Source: Collinsella sp. An268
GTDB taxonomy: Bacteria; Actinomycetota; Coriobacteriia; Coriobacteriales; Coriobacteriaceae
Direction: 5' to 3'
Assembly (NCBI RefSeq): GCF_002159765.1
Contig: NZ_NFJH01000010.1
Location: 45,869-109,868, forward strand
Length of the DNA stretch: 64,000 nucleotides
The position numbers and the translations under genes are program-made. The notes under the pieces are model-generated. The model was not told the origin of the DNA, did no database searches, and saw nothing but the letters and a program-made list of their open reading frames with translations. Shown here in pieces: positions 10,803 through 19,786 of the stretch. The stretch's first letter is position 1, and each line of letters opens with the position of its first letter.

Positions 10803-11538
10803 TGCCGCGTCCATCCCGACCCTGCCCATGTAGCGGTTTGACAGCTCCGCGCTCGTCGACGGCATGTACCCGACATAGAGGTCGAGGGTGTACGACGGGG
10901 TCGCATGCCCGAGGATGACCGAGATTGTCTTGATGTTCTCCCCGTACGCAAGGTTGAGGGTGGCGAAGGTGTGCCGAAGCGCGTACGGCCTCGTACCCTC
11001 GAACCCGGTGCTTTCGATGAACCTGTGCCACTCGTTGATGAAGGAGCTGTATGGCTTGATCGCGTCGAGCTCCGCCACGCCGGGCAGGCCGTCGACCGAC
11101 CTGATGCCCATCTTCCTCAACCTCCTTCGCTTCAGTTCGAGCCACTCGTCGATGATATCGGCGGTGTAGCAGTCGAGCGGACGGTCCGGCGCGAGGTGCT
11201 CGTCTTGGCGTACTCCTCGACCTCGTTGCTGTCGCGCCGCACGGCACCGGTGATGCGCGCCGAAGGCGCTCCACGGAGGGAGAGGCCGCTTGGACGCACG
11301 GCCAGCATCTCCTCCGGCCTCATGCCGCTCGAGAAAAGGAGCAGCGCCTCGACCTTGAAGGAGCACAGGGGAGCACCTTGACCTCGGCGAGAAAACGGGC
11401 AGCCTCCTCCTCCGAAAGAGGGTCTATGAGCGGGCGGCCCTTCCTGAAGTTCTTCGAGAGGAACCGAGACTTGGCAACGTTTCGATCGATGACTCCACGG
11501 TCGACCGCATCGTTCAGCACCTCGCGGAGGGACTGAAG
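10800..11538 (-). pseudogene. Tyrosine recombinase (integrase), frameshifted and 5'-truncated
   Basis: Three consecutive frames are needed to read one integrase. The first (about 11380-11538) gives VLNDAVDRGVIDRN and SEEEAARFLAEVK. The second (about 11190-11370) gives LLLFSSGMRPEEMLAVRP with the first catalytic Arg, then ITGAVRRDSNEVEEYAKT. The third (10800-11190) gives DEWLELKRRR, the box-II ALRHTFATLN, LGHATPSYTLDLY with the nucleophilic Tyr region, and the end RVGMDAA. At least two frameshifts separate them. The N-terminal domain is missing; homology stops at the hairpin at 11539. It was the likely mobiliser of the island and is now inactive unless frameshifted translation occurs. Confidence 0.85.
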
Positions 11539-11573
11539 GCGGCCCCTCTTGCCTTACGGACAAAAGGGGCCGC
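11539..11573 (-). terminator. Hairpin downstream of the ABC pair (repeated at 16756)
   Basis: A 13-base arm GCGGCCCCTCTTG pairs with CAAAAGGGGCCGC (one mismatch). A near-identical hairpin with the same flanks occurs at 16756-16789. On the minus strand it lies about 135 bp after the second ABC gene, so a terminator role is plausible although no T-run follows the stem. The integrase fragment begins exactly here, so it also marks a rearrangement joint. Confidence 0.55.
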
Positions 11574-11708
11574 TCAGGGAAAGCCTACCAACACCGCTTT
11601 CTCAGCAGATTGGCCTTAATCAGGTAAGTCCGACACAAGCGAACGCAACGGGACGCAACGGCAACGCCACCTTCTCATCAGCTCATCGGCCGCGAGTCGC
11701 GGGAGAGG

Positions 11709-13490
11709 CTATGCGCGGGCCGCATCTCCGACGCTCCAGCCGAGGCTCTCGGTCTGAATGCGGACAAGGCGGGCGTAGAGCCCGCCCGCCTCCATGAGGT
11801 CGGCGTGTGTGCCCCGCTCCGCCACGCAGCCGCCGTCGAGCACGATAATCTGGTCGGCGCCTGAAACGGTGCGGAGGCGATGCGCGATCACGAGCACGGT
11901 CTTGCCGGCGCAGAGGCGGCTCACCGCGTCCTGCACGAGCGTCTCGTTCTCGGGATCGAGCGAGCTCGTGGCCTCGTCCAGGAGCACGATCGGCGCGTTC
12001 TTGAGGAGCGCGCGGGCGATGGAGATGCGCTGCCGCTCGCCGCCCGAGAGGCGCGCCCCGTTCTCGCCGAGACGCGTGGCCCAGCCCTCCGGCATCCGCT
12101 CGACGAACTCCTCGCAGTGGGCGGCGCGCGCCGCCGCGCGCACCTCCTCGTCGGTAGCGCCAGCGCGGCCCATGCGGATGTTCTCCATCACCGTGTCGTC
12201 GAAGAGCGTCACGTCCTGGAAGACCACGGACACGTTCTTGAGCCATGACTCCTCGTCGAGCGACGCGAGGTCGGCCCCTCCCGCCGAGATGGAACCGGAG
12301 CTCGGGCTGAAGAAGCGCGCGACGAGCTTCGCCACGGTCGACTTGCCCGAGCCGGAGGGGCCGACGAGCGCCGTGACGGTGCCCGGCTCCATGCGGAAGG
12401 AGACCCCGCGCAGGACCTCGCCGCCGCCCGCGCCGTACGAGAAGCGGACGTCGCGCAGCTCGACGGGCTTCGCGCCCAGGCCGGACGCGTCGCCCGTGCC
12501 CGCGGCGGCCGGCTCGTCGGCGAGAGCCCTGAGGCGCGCCGTACGCCCCGAGAGCTGCAGCAGGTTCGGCAGCTGCGAGAGGATCGAGGTGATGGGGCCG
12601 TAGACGCGCGAGGCGATGAGCAGGAACATGAGCAGCGTGACGAAGTCGACCTCGCCGCCCGTGAGCAGGGTCGTACCCACGAAGACCGTGAGCCCGACGC
12701 CCGCCTGGAGCACCGTGGTGGCGGCCGACACGCACACGTCCACCGCGAGCTCGACCCTCATCGCGATGTCGCGCAGGGCGCCGAGCGCCGCGCGCATCGG
12801 CGCCGACTGCGCGCCCACCTGCCGGCACGCGCGGATGTCGCGGATGCCCTCGACGTAGTCCATGAGGCGGGCGGTCGCCTCGAGGCGCGCGCCGGTCTGC
12901 CGCTCGAAGAGGCGTCGCTCGTGCCCGCGGGCGGCGAGCACGATGAGGAGCGCCGCCGGCAGCGTCGCGAACACGCAGAGCGCGAGCCGCCACTCGAAGA
13001 GCGCGAGCATCGCGCACACGACCGCCGTGGAGGCGCAGCTTGCCGCGAGCTGCGGGATGGTGCTCGACATGAGCGACTCGCGGCTCGAGACGTCGCCCAT
13101 GAGGTTCTCGGTGAGCTCGGAGAGGTCCCGCTGGTTGAAGAAGCCCATGGGGAGTCGGCGCAGGTGCTCGGCGAGGCCCATGCGCGTGGCCTCGGTCTCG
13201 CGGTACGCCGTCACGTAGGTGCGCCGGTAGTCGTTGCGCGCGCAGAGGAAGACCGCGAGGAGCCCGAGGACGCCCGCAGCGAAGAGCCCCCAGAGCGCCT
13301 GCCAGTCCACCTGCTGCCCCGTGAGCCGCATGAGCACCACGCCGAACACCATGACCGTGATGGCGAACGGCACCATGAGCGCGAGGTTGGTGAGCGTGCA
13401 CGCCGCGATGGCGCCCTTGAGGCTGCGGTAGCCCCGGTCGGTGAGGGCGAGCGCCCTCTGCAGGCGCGGGATCTTGTTCGAGAAGGCCAT
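11709..13490 (-). CDS. ABC transporter, fused permease-ATPase (siderophore-type, second half of pair)
   Basis: 593 residues: six-helix membrane domain (about 20-310), then a nucleotide-binding domain with VGPSGSGKST, LSGGERQRISIARALL, Walker B IVLLDEATSSLD and H-loop IAHRL. It starts directly after the stop of the preceding ABC gene (TAGATG), so the two products should form a heterodimer. Neighbouring AraC, Feo and DtxR-like genes suggest a role like the YbtP/YbtQ or IrtA/IrtB pairs, which use an exporter fold to import metal-siderophores. Export of another compound remains possible. Confidence 0.87.
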   Translation of the reverse strand: MAFSNKIPRLQRALALTDRGYRSLKGAIAACTLTNLALMVPFAITVMVFGVVLMRLTGQQVDWQALWGLFAAGVLGLLAVFLCARNDYRRTYVTAYRETEATRMGLAEHLRRLPMGFFNQRDLSELTENLMGDVSSRESLMSSTIPQLAASCASTAVVCAMLALFEWRLALCVFATLPAALLIVLAARGHERRLFERQTGARLEATARLMDYVEGIRDIRACRQVGAQSAPMRAALGALRDIAMRVELAVDVCVSAATTVLQAGVGLTVFVGTTLLTGGEVDFVTLLMFLLIASRVYGPITSILSQLPNLLQLSGRTARLRALADEPAAAGTGDASGLGAKPVELRDVRFSYGAGGGEVLRGVSFRMEPGTVTALVGPSGSGKSTVAKLVARFFSPSSGSISAGGADLASLDEESWLKNVSVVFQDVTLFDDTVMENIRMGRAGATDEEVRAAARAAHCEEFVERMPEGWATRLGENGARLSGGERQRISIARALLKNAPIVLLDEATSSLDPENETLVQDAVSRLCAGKTVLVIAHRLRTVSGADQIIVLDGGCVAERGTHADLMEAGGLYARLVRIQTESLGWSVGDAARA

Positions 13491-15344
13491 CTAGACCATC
13501 TCCTTTCCGTTCGGCGCGTCCGAGCCGATGCCCCACGAGAGGGCCTGCGTGTAGCGCGCCCACATGCGCGCGTATGCGCCGTCGGCGGCGAGGAGCTCGC
13601 CGTGCCGGCCGCGCTCCACCACGCGCCCGCCGTCCACGACCGCGATCTGGTCCGCGCCGACCACGGTGGAGAGCCGGTGCGCGATCATGATCACGGTCTT
13701 GCCGGCCATGAGGCGCTCGAACGCCTTCTGGATGAGGTGCTCGTTCTCCGGGTCCGAGAACGCCGTCGCCTCGTCGAGCACCACGACGGGGCGGTCGGCG
13801 AGGATGGCGCGGGCGATGGAGACGCGCTGCGCCTCGCCGCCGGAGAGGTGCACGCCCTCGCCGCCGTAGACGGTGTCGTAGCCCTGCGGCAACGCGCGGA
13901 TGAATGCGTCGGCCTGCGCGGCGCGGGCCGCCTCGACGACCTCCTCGCGCGTGGCGCCCGGCCGCGCCATGCGGATGTTCTCGAGCATGCTCGTCCGGAA
14001 GAGGTGCACGTCCTGGAAGACGAGGCTCACACAGCCCATAAGGGCGTCGGGCTCCATGTCGCGCACGTCGACGCCCCCGATGCGCACCGCGCCGGCCGAG
14101 ACGTCCCAGAAGCGCGCCACGAGGCTCGCGATGGTGGACTTGCCCGCCCCGGACGGCCCGACGATGGCGCAGGTGGTGCCCTCGGGGACGGCGAGGCTCA
14201 CGTCGTCGAGTGCGAGCGGGGCTCCCTCCCCGCCGCCCGCCTCGTAGGAGAACGACACATGGTCGAGCTCGACGTCGAAGCGCTCCGGCGCGAGCGCCCG
14301 GCCCGGCGCCGGCGCGGGCAGCGCCGGGACGCCCAGAACCTCGTCGATGCGCGCGAGCTGCGAGGAGATGATCATGCTGTCCTCGGAGATGTACATCATC
14401 TTGTTGAGCGCGCCAGCGATGGACGGCACGAACAGCAGGTAGAAGATGAAGTCGAGCGCGAAGGCCCGGAAGTCGGCGCCCGAGAGGCCCGCGCCGAGCG
14501 CGATGCCCACCGGCAGGACGAACAGGTAGGCGTTGTTGATGATCGCGGTGAACGCCGGCATGAGGCTCTGCCAGAAGAGGGCGACGTCGAGGGCGAGGTC
14601 CGTGTAGGCGCGCACCGCCTCGGAGAGGCGGCCGAACGACTCGGCCGTCTGGCCGAACGCCTTGACCACGGGCATGCCGCGCACGTACTCCACGGTGGCG
14701 TTCGTCATGAGCTCCTGGTTGACCAAGTGGCGCTGCATCTTGTCCGTGATGGCCTTGTTGGAGAAGCCCGCCGCCTCGACGCCGAACGCCGAGACCACGC
14801 ACGCGACCGCCGCGAGCCCGAAGCGCCAGTCGAAGACGAAGAGCAGGACGACGATGGCCACCGGCGCCGCGAACGCCGCGGCCATGTCCGGCAGCGAGTG
14901 GGCGAAGAACCCCTCGATGGCCCCGACGCTCTCGTCCATGACCTTGCCCACGCGCCCGGTGCCGAGCGCCTCGAGCCTGCCGAGCGGCATGCGCGCCAGA
15001 TGCTCCGCAATCTGGAGCTTCAGGTTGTACTCGGCGTCGAACGCGGCCGAGTGAGCGCAGAGCAGTGCTGCGAGGTAGAGCCCGATGTTGCCCGCCACGC
15101 CCGCGACCGCCATCCAGCCGAAGCCCGCCATGCGGGCCGCGTCGAGCGCCGAGAAGTCCGGGTAGACCGCGATGACGTCCGCCACCACGAGGTAAACGGC
15201 GACGAACGGCAGGAACGAGCAGACCGACGACAGCGCCGAGAGCGCCATGGAGAGGTAGATGAGCCACCTCCCGCCGCCGGTGAACCCGATGACGCGGGCG
15301 GCCCAGGACTCCTCCCTGCCCGCGCCCTCCTTTCGCTTGGCCAT
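13491..15344 (-). CDS. ABC transporter, fused permease-ATPase (siderophore-type, first half of pair)
   Basis: 617 residues with an N-terminal membrane domain (first helix about 25-55) and a C-terminal ATPase: IVGPSGAGKST, LSGGEAQRVSIARAIL and VVVLDEATAFSDPENE. The ATAFSDPENE form of the D-loop region is typical of the YbtP/IrtA-like group, from remembered families. ATG 15344 follows GGAAAGGGGG; the upstream open frame has no such site. It is divergent from an AraC gene with about 105 bp between, the usual layout for AraC control of siderophore transport. Confidence 0.88.
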   Translation of the reverse strand: MAKRKEGAGREESWAARVIGFTGGGRWLIYLSMALSALSSVCSFLPFVAVYLVVADVIAVYPDFSALDAARMAGFGWMAVAGVAGNIGLYLAALLCAHSAAFDAEYNLKLQIAEHLARMPLGRLEALGTGRVGKVMDESVGAIEGFFAHSLPDMAAAFAAPVAIVVLLFVFDWRFGLAAVACVVSAFGVEAAGFSNKAITDKMQRHLVNQELMTNATVEYVRGMPVVKAFGQTAESFGRLSEAVRAYTDLALDVALFWQSLMPAFTAIINNAYLFVLPVGIALGAGLSGADFRAFALDFIFYLLFVPSIAGALNKMMYISEDSMIISSQLARIDEVLGVPALPAPAPGRALAPERFDVELDHVSFSYEAGGGEGAPLALDDVSLAVPEGTTCAIVGPSGAGKSTIASLVARFWDVSAGAVRIGGVDVRDMEPDALMGCVSLVFQDVHLFRTSMLENIRMARPGATREEVVEAARAAQADAFIRALPQGYDTVYGGEGVHLSGGEAQRVSIARAILADRPVVVLDEATAFSDPENEHLIQKAFERLMAGKTVIMIAHRLSTVVGADQIAVVDGGRVVERGRHGELLAADGAYARMWARYTQALSWGIGSDAPNGKEMV

Positions 15345-15393
15345 GAGGCCCCCTTTCCGCCACGACCGCACGGATAGCCCGATGTGGGCGCAG

Positions 15394-15411
15394 CAAGTTA
15401 GACTAGACTTA
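15394..15411. promoter_or_regulatory. Candidate metal-responsive operator between ABC pair and AraC gene
   Basis: CAAGTTAGACTAGACTT, with AAGT...ACTT ends, lies about 50 bp before the AraC start and about 50 bp before the ABC start. The same CAAGTTAGA core occurs in the feoA/AraC intergenic region at 19724. The shape resembles DtxR/IdeR-type sites; no binding evidence. Confidence 0.4.
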
Positions 15412-15450
15412 CATTGATTGTGCAGCAGCGGGAAGGAAGGGCGCACGAGC

Positions 15451-16449
15451 ATGGGGGAAACGACCAGCACGAGAGACGGGCGACCAAACGAAGAGCCGAA
15501 GCTCTTCCAGGCGGAGGAGCTCGAGCACATGGGGCTCCTGCCCGCAGGCGACGACCGGGGCGCCGGCGAGCTGTTCGTGGGCGACGGCGTGCGCGCCGAG
15601 GGCTGGTACCGCGCCTGGGCGGGCGACGGCCTCACGGTGGTCACCTGCGACTTCACCATCCTCGTGAACACGCTCTTCGGCATCGACACGCGACGCTACC
15701 TCACCGTGCGCGGCCCGGCAGCGAGCGAGGGGCGCGCCGGCGCGGCGGACCCCGTGGCGATCGCCTACATCGAGACACGCGAGGGTTGGGTCACGACGCC
15801 CGTCGCCGCCGGGTCGCACTTCTCCTACGCGGAGGTCGAGTACTTCGAGGGCGCGCTCCGCGATGCGTTCTCCGAACTCGGGTGGGGGCCCATCGACGAG
15901 GTCTCATCGCTTCTTGCCGACATGAGCCATAGCGTTGGCTGGGCACCCGGAGCGCTCTCCGCCCTCGACGAAATCGCACGCGTCAATCCAGCGATGCCGG
16001 GCGCGGAGCTCGTCTACGAGGGCGCAGCAAAGATGTTGCTCGGCGCGCTCATCGGCACAGCTACGGCATGCCTGCCGAGGGAAAGGGGCGACCGTGTCGG
16101 CATCCTCGCCGCCGTGGAGTTTGCGAGTGCCCGGTGGCGCGGACGCGTGAGCCAGGAGGAGGCTGCCTCGGTTGCCGGCATGGGCCTCACCAAGTTCAAG
16201 AGACTGTTCAAGCAGGCAACCGGAAGCTCCTGGGGCACCTTCCTGGCCGAACGACGGATGCGGGAGGCGAGGGCGCTCTTGGCGTCCGGAGCCGGTGTTG
16301 CCGAGACGGCGCGAGAGGTCGGCTACCGCTCGCCCACGAGCTTCTCGGCGGCGTTTGCGAAGGCGTTCGGGATGTCTCCCCAACAATTCAGGAACCGCTC
16401 CGTTATGGCTGTCGTGAACGTCGAGCCAGAAACGATCAGCAGGAATTGA
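15451..16449 (+). CDS. AraC-family transcriptional regulator
   Basis: 332 residues. The C-terminal third carries two helix-turn-helix motifs: VSQEEAASVAGMGLTKFKRLFKQATG, then the conserved ETAREVGYRSPTSFSAAFAKAFGMSP pattern diagnostic for AraC. The N-terminal region (about 1-210) has no recognised effector domain but resembles the PchR/YbtA-like sensor halves found beside siderophore transporters. ATG 15451 follows GGAAGGAAGG. It probably controls the divergent ABC pair, perhaps with the transported metal complex as ligand (inference). Confidence 0.9.
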   Translation: MGETTSTRDGRPNEEPKLFQAEELEHMGLLPAGDDRGAGELFVGDGVRAEGWYRAWAGDGLTVVTCDFTILVNTLFGIDTRRYLTVRGPAASEGRAGAADPVAIAYIETREGWVTTPVAAGSHFSYAEVEYFEGALRDAFSELGWGPIDEVSSLLADMSHSVGWAPGALSALDEIARVNPAMPGAELVYEGAAKMLLGALIGTATACLPRERGDRVGILAAVEFASARWRGRVSQEEAASVAGMGLTKFKRLFKQATGSSWGTFLAERRMREARALLASGAGVAETAREVGYRSPTSFSAAFAKAFGMSPQQFRNRSVMAVVNVEPETISRN

Positions 16450-16466
16450 CGTAGAGAGGGGCAGGG

Positions 16467-16751
16467 TCAGACGCTCCCATCCATAAGCTCCCCCATCCGC
16501 CTCCTTGCGCGCGCGAGGCTGTACTTGACAGCGCGCTCGGAGCGCCCCTCGCATCGGGCGATCTCTCTGACCGGGAGGCGTGCGATGGCGTGCATGAGAA
16601 GGCGGCGGAGCTGGACCGCCGGGAGCTGGGCCAGGGCGGCGGCGAGCTCGTCCGTCCGGCACTTGCTCAGGAGACCGAATCCCGGCTCCGACTCCGGCTC
16701 GGTTGACGCGGCGGACGGGCCCCTCCCGTCGAGGCGCGCCCATGCCCGCAA
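16467..16751 (-). pseudogene. Sigma-70 region 4-like fragment (copy 1)
   Basis: Encodes up to 94 residues ending in a sigma region 4-like helix-turn-helix: LPVREIARCEGRSERAVK followed by YSLARARRRMGEL. Upstream part CRTDELAAALAQLPAVQLRR is shared with a second copy at 20930. The apparent start is a TTG with no good ribosome-binding site, and the N-terminal half expected of such small sigma-like proteins is missing. It may be a decayed regulator or a recombination scar. Confidence 0.55.
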
Positions 16752-16755
16752 GAAG

Positions 16756-16789
16756 GCGGCCCCTCTTGTCGTCCGGCAAAAGGGGCCGC
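16756..16789 (-). terminator. Hairpin downstream of DtxR/MntR-like gene
   Basis: GCGGCCCCTCTTG pairs with CAAAAGGGGCCGC (16756-16768, 16777-16789). It is a close copy of the hairpin at 11539-11573. It lies 32 bp past the regulator gene on the minus strand, consistent with a terminator. Confidence 0.6.
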
Positions 16790-16820
16790 TCTGAAAGCCG
16801 CTAGGGGGAGACGCGCTACC

Positions 16821-17192
16821 CTATGCGGCACCGGTCTCCGGGGCCAGGCGGTCGGCGAGCCTGCGGAACGAGTCCTCCGACAGGCAGTGCTCCATGCGGC
16901 AGGCCTCCGCCGAGGCGGTCTTCGCGTCCACACCGGACTCGACGAGCAGCCGCTTGAAGAAGCGGTGCCGCTCGAGCGTCGCGGACGCGGCGCGCTCGCC
17001 CTCCTCGGTGAGGAGCACGTCGTGCCCGGACATCCGGACGAGGCCGGCGGCGGCGAGGTTCGAGAGCGCCTTCGTCACGCTCGGCTTGGAGCGGCCGAGG
17101 CGCCCGGCGATGTCCACGTTTCTGCACGACCCGCGCAGGCGGCGGATCACGAGGATGGCCTCGAGGTAGTCCTCTCCCGACTCATGGAGCAA
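16821..17192 (-). CDS. DtxR/MntR-family metal-dependent repressor
   Basis: 123 residues. An N-terminal winged helix opens with LHESGEDYLEAILVIRRL and continues with DIAGRLGRSKPSVTKALSNL as recognition region; the second half (HRFFKRLLVESGVDAKTASAEACRMEHCLS) is the metal-binding dimerisation domain with conserved Glu, His and Cys positions. The TTG at 17192 is chosen because AGGAG precedes it by eight bases and it gives the family-typical start; a GTG at 17210 is possible. Fe(II) or Mn(II) as ligand cannot be decided. It probably regulates the feo and ABC genes. Confidence 0.87.
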   Translation of the reverse strand: MLHESGEDYLEAILVIRRLRGSCRNVDIAGRLGRSKPSVTKALSNLAAAGLVRMSGHDVLLTEEGERAASATLERHRFFKRLLVESGVDAKTASAEACRMEHCLSEDSFRRLADRLAPETGAA

Positions 17193-17424
17193 TGGATCGG
17201 CTCCTCTCACAAACAGGGGCAGGGCACTCGTGAGACAGCTTCAGATAGGCAACGGCATCGCAGAGAACCTCCTCGTCCAGCAGCCCCTCGAACCTGACGT
17301 GCCCCTCTTCTAAGACAAGGGCACGGTCGCAGCATTCCGCAACGAGGTCCATGTCGTGGGTGATTACGAGCACCGCAACGCCTTCCGCCGCGACGCCCCT
17401 CATTACGTTTGCCACTTCCACCAT
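17182..17424 (-). pseudogene. 3' fragment of ABC/ECF transporter ATPase
   Basis: About 80 codons matching the end of an energy-coupling-factor type ATPase: VAVLVITHDMDLVAECCDR carries the switch histidine, then LVLEEGHVRFEG. Walker A, signature and Walker B are absent. The open frame runs back into the 3' end of feoB, so the rest was deleted. ECF modules commonly accompany this AraC/ABC-pair arrangement in Coriobacteriia (from memory), which suggests an ancestral S-T-A module lost here. Confidence 0.7.
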
Positions 17425-17458
17425 ATGGGGTCGTACGTCGGTTGCGGGGTGACGCCCG

Positions 17459-19396
17459 CTAGAAGCATAGCGCGCTCACGTGGTAGACGACGCATCCCAA
17501 TAGCAGAGAGCAGCAGATGTAGAAGAGCGCCGTGATGACAGTCCACTTGGTCGAGTGCACCTCACCCCAGGTCGCCGACACGCTCGCCGCGCACGGCATG
17601 TTGAACGTGAACGCGAAGATGAACGCGAGCGCCTCGGGAGCCGAGATGGCCTGCGCCATGACCTCGCCGATGTTCGACGCCGCGGCGGCGGCGCCGGTCA
17701 TGACGCCCACGAGCACGGCGTTGGGCGTCGCGGCACCCGTGAAGAGCCCCGAGAGCACCCCGAGCGCGGACTCCTTGAGCACGAGGGCGCACAACCACGC
17801 GGTGAACGTCTGCCAACCCATGCCGAAGAAGCGCGTGACCGGCTCGATAGCGGTACCGAGCGCGTAGAGCACCGACCCCTCGACGCTGCCGGTCGCGGTG
17901 TAGGTGAGCGCCCAAATCGCGAAGGCGAAGAGGGCGACGACCCGGATGGCTCGCACGAACATCTGTCGGCTCTTGAGCAGGGCGCCGCGCGCGACGTTGC
18001 CCAGATGCGGCCGATGGTACGGCGGAAGCTCCATGACCATGCCCGCACGCTCGCCCTCCGCCACCAAGCGCGGGCCGAACACCCTGCCCACGAGCCACAT
18101 GATGAGGATCGTCACGGCGAAGATGCCCACGATCACGAGCGGCGCGCCGGCCACGCCGAAGAACGCCACGGCGAGCACCGGGACCACGCCCCAGGTCGAG
18201 CCGCACGGGATCGCCCAGGCCATCATCACCGTGAGCATGCGCTGGCCCCACGAGTCGATGACGCGCGAACCCGACACGCCGCCCATCGTGCAGCCGAGGC
18301 ACATGAGGAAGGGCATGAGCGACTTGCCCTGCAACCCGAAGCGCGCCATGGTGTGGTCGAACACGTAGGAGATGCGCGCCATGTAGCCCGCCTCCTCGTA
18401 GAGGCCGAACACGAGGTTGATGCCGAAGACGTAGCCCACCATCATGGTGCCGAAGCACAAACTGTTGAACACCACGCCCGCGAGGAAGCTGCCCAGAACA
18501 TCGGGGGCGCCCGCCTGCGCGAGCGCGCCCGCCACGACCTGCCCGAGCGACGAGATGGCGCCGCCGAGCATCATGATGGGAATAGCCGGCACGAACGCCA
18601 GGATGAACCCGAGCAAGATCATGCCGATGGTGATGGGCTTCGACCAGCGCGAGCCCGTGACCACGCGATCGAAGCGCGAAAGCGCGTGCAGGCGCGCGGG
18701 CGCCTCCACCGCTCCGTCGAGCAGCCCCTCGATCCAGGCGAACTTCGCTGCGGCCGTGCCCTGGATCGTGTCGGGGGCGGCAGCGATCCCCTCGCGCAGG
18801 CGCGCACCATCCACGACGGAACGCTCGCGCACCGTGCGTGCAAGCGCGTCAAGCAGCGCGCCGTATCCCTCGGGGCGCGAGGCGACGAGCGGCACCACAG
18901 GAACGCCCAGCCGCCGCGCGATAAGGACGGCGTCGATCCGCTTGCCCTGGTTCTCGGCGACGTCCATGAGGTTGAGGGCGAGCAGGCACGGCTGCCCCGG
19001 GCACGCCGCAACGAAGTCGGCGAGCATGTAGAGGCTGCGCTCGAGCTGCGACGCGTCGGCCATCACGAGCACGATGTCGGCAGCGCCCGATGCGAGGTAG
19101 TCGCGCGTCACCTCCTCTTCGGGCGAGTTGGCCGCGAGCCCGTACGAGCCGGGGAGGTCGACGACCTGGAACGCCGTGCCGCCGCGCTCGAACGTCCCCT
19201 CCTTCCGCTCCACGGTCTTGCCGGGCCAGTTGCCCACGTGCTGGCGCGCCCCCGTGAGCCCGTTGAAGAGCGTCGACTTGCCCGAGTTGGGCTGGCCGAG
19301 CAGCGCGACCGTGACGCCGCCCGCCGCCTTGCGGGCGGCGGGCGCCTTCGCGCCTCCCGCCGCGGGGCAGGAAGCCGCACATCTCTCGCAGCTCAT
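17459..19396 (-). CDS. feoB: Ferrous iron transporter FeoB
   Basis: 645-residue inner-membrane Fe(II) transporter. The N-terminal G domain shows G1 LGQPNSGKST, switch region GNWPGKTVE, G3 DLPGSY and G4 NLMD. The C-terminal half has the two Gate domains: GYMARISYVFDHTMARFGLQGKS and CLGCTMGG-type loop in the first, and a later set of helices ending at the C-terminus. A Cys-rich start (MSCERCAASCP) precedes the G domain. ATG 19396 overlaps the feoA stop by four bases. It ends against the ECF-ATPase fragment, so no feoC follows. Confidence 0.95.
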   Translation of the reverse strand: MSCERCAASCPAAGGAKAPAARKAAGGVTVALLGQPNSGKSTLFNGLTGARQHVGNWPGKTVERKEGTFERGGTAFQVVDLPGSYGLAANSPEEEVTRDYLASGAADIVLVMADASQLERSLYMLADFVAACPGQPCLLALNLMDVAENQGKRIDAVLIARRLGVPVVPLVASRPEGYGALLDALARTVRERSVVDGARLREGIAAAPDTIQGTAAAKFAWIEGLLDGAVEAPARLHALSRFDRVVTGSRWSKPITIGMILLGFILAFVPAIPIMMLGGAISSLGQVVAGALAQAGAPDVLGSFLAGVVFNSLCFGTMMVGYVFGINLVFGLYEEAGYMARISYVFDHTMARFGLQGKSLMPFLMCLGCTMGGVSGSRVIDSWGQRMLTVMMAWAIPCGSTWGVVPVLAVAFFGVAGAPLVIVGIFAVTILIMWLVGRVFGPRLVAEGERAGMVMELPPYHRPHLGNVARGALLKSRQMFVRAIRVVALFAFAIWALTYTATGSVEGSVLYALGTAIEPVTRFFGMGWQTFTAWLCALVLKESALGVLSGLFTGAATPNAVLVGVMTGAAAAASNIGEVMAQAISAPEALAFIFAFTFNMPCAASVSATWGEVHSTKWTVITALFYICCSLLLGCVVYHVSALCF

Positions 19397-19617
19397 GCGA
19401 CCACCTCCACCTCGATGCGCATGCAGTCGCCGCGATCGAGCGCCACGTCGCTGTCGCGCACGTGCACGAGCACGGGCCGGTTCTTGACGTTTTGCAGGAC
19501 CTCGACGGCGCATCCCTCCGTCAGCCCGATGGCCGTGACGCGCGAGACGAACCGGTCGTCGCCGGATACGGATGCGATACGGGCAGAAAGCCCCGTCGCC
19601 ACATCGCATAGTCTCAT
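19393..19617 (-). CDS. feoA: FeoA domain protein
   Basis: 74-residue SH3-like protein that assists FeoB. It begins MRLCDVATG and contains the typical RVTAIGLTEGCAVEVLQN core with the GL-x-x-G turn. ATG 19617 follows AAGGAAAGGAG. It overlaps feoB by ATGA and forms a two-gene operon. The upstream region shared with a divergent AraC gene holds a CAAGTTAGA site. Confidence 0.92.
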   Translation of the reverse strand: MRLCDVATGLSARIASVSGDDRFVSRVTAIGLTEGCAVEVLQNVKNRPVLVHVRDSDVALDRGDCMRIEVEVVA

Positions 19618-19723
19618 GGAATCGCTCCTTTCCTTAAACGGGCATGACGCCCGCGGCCACCAAAGTAAGCCTGGAACGCATGCCCCCTCAACTCCGCGAT
19701 GTAGGTTCAGCTCCAAATCTCAT

Positions 19724-19746
19724 CAAGTTAGATAAAATAAACTTTT
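19724..19746. promoter_or_regulatory. Candidate metal-responsive operator between feoA and AraC gene
   Basis: CAAGTTAGATAAAATAAACTT: ends AAGTT...AACTT around an AT-rich centre, 55 bp before the AraC start and about 110 bp before feoA. It shares CAAGTTAGA with the site at 15394. It may bind the DtxR/MntR-like repressor encoded at 16821; this is inference. Confidence 0.45.
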
Positions 19747-19786
19747 GAGACGAATGGGGCTGGACTGCGCGAACGGAAGATAGCCT

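Noticed and set aside
12921..15377. Long open frame antisense to the ABC pair (818 codons)
   Set aside because: Same GC-driven shadow effect. Composition is unnatural and the ABC genes are unambiguous.
17555..19735. Long open frame antisense to feoB (726 codons)
   Set aside because: High GC content makes stops rare in one antisense frame. The translation is His/Arg/Asp-rich with no domains, while feoB on the other strand has all motifs.
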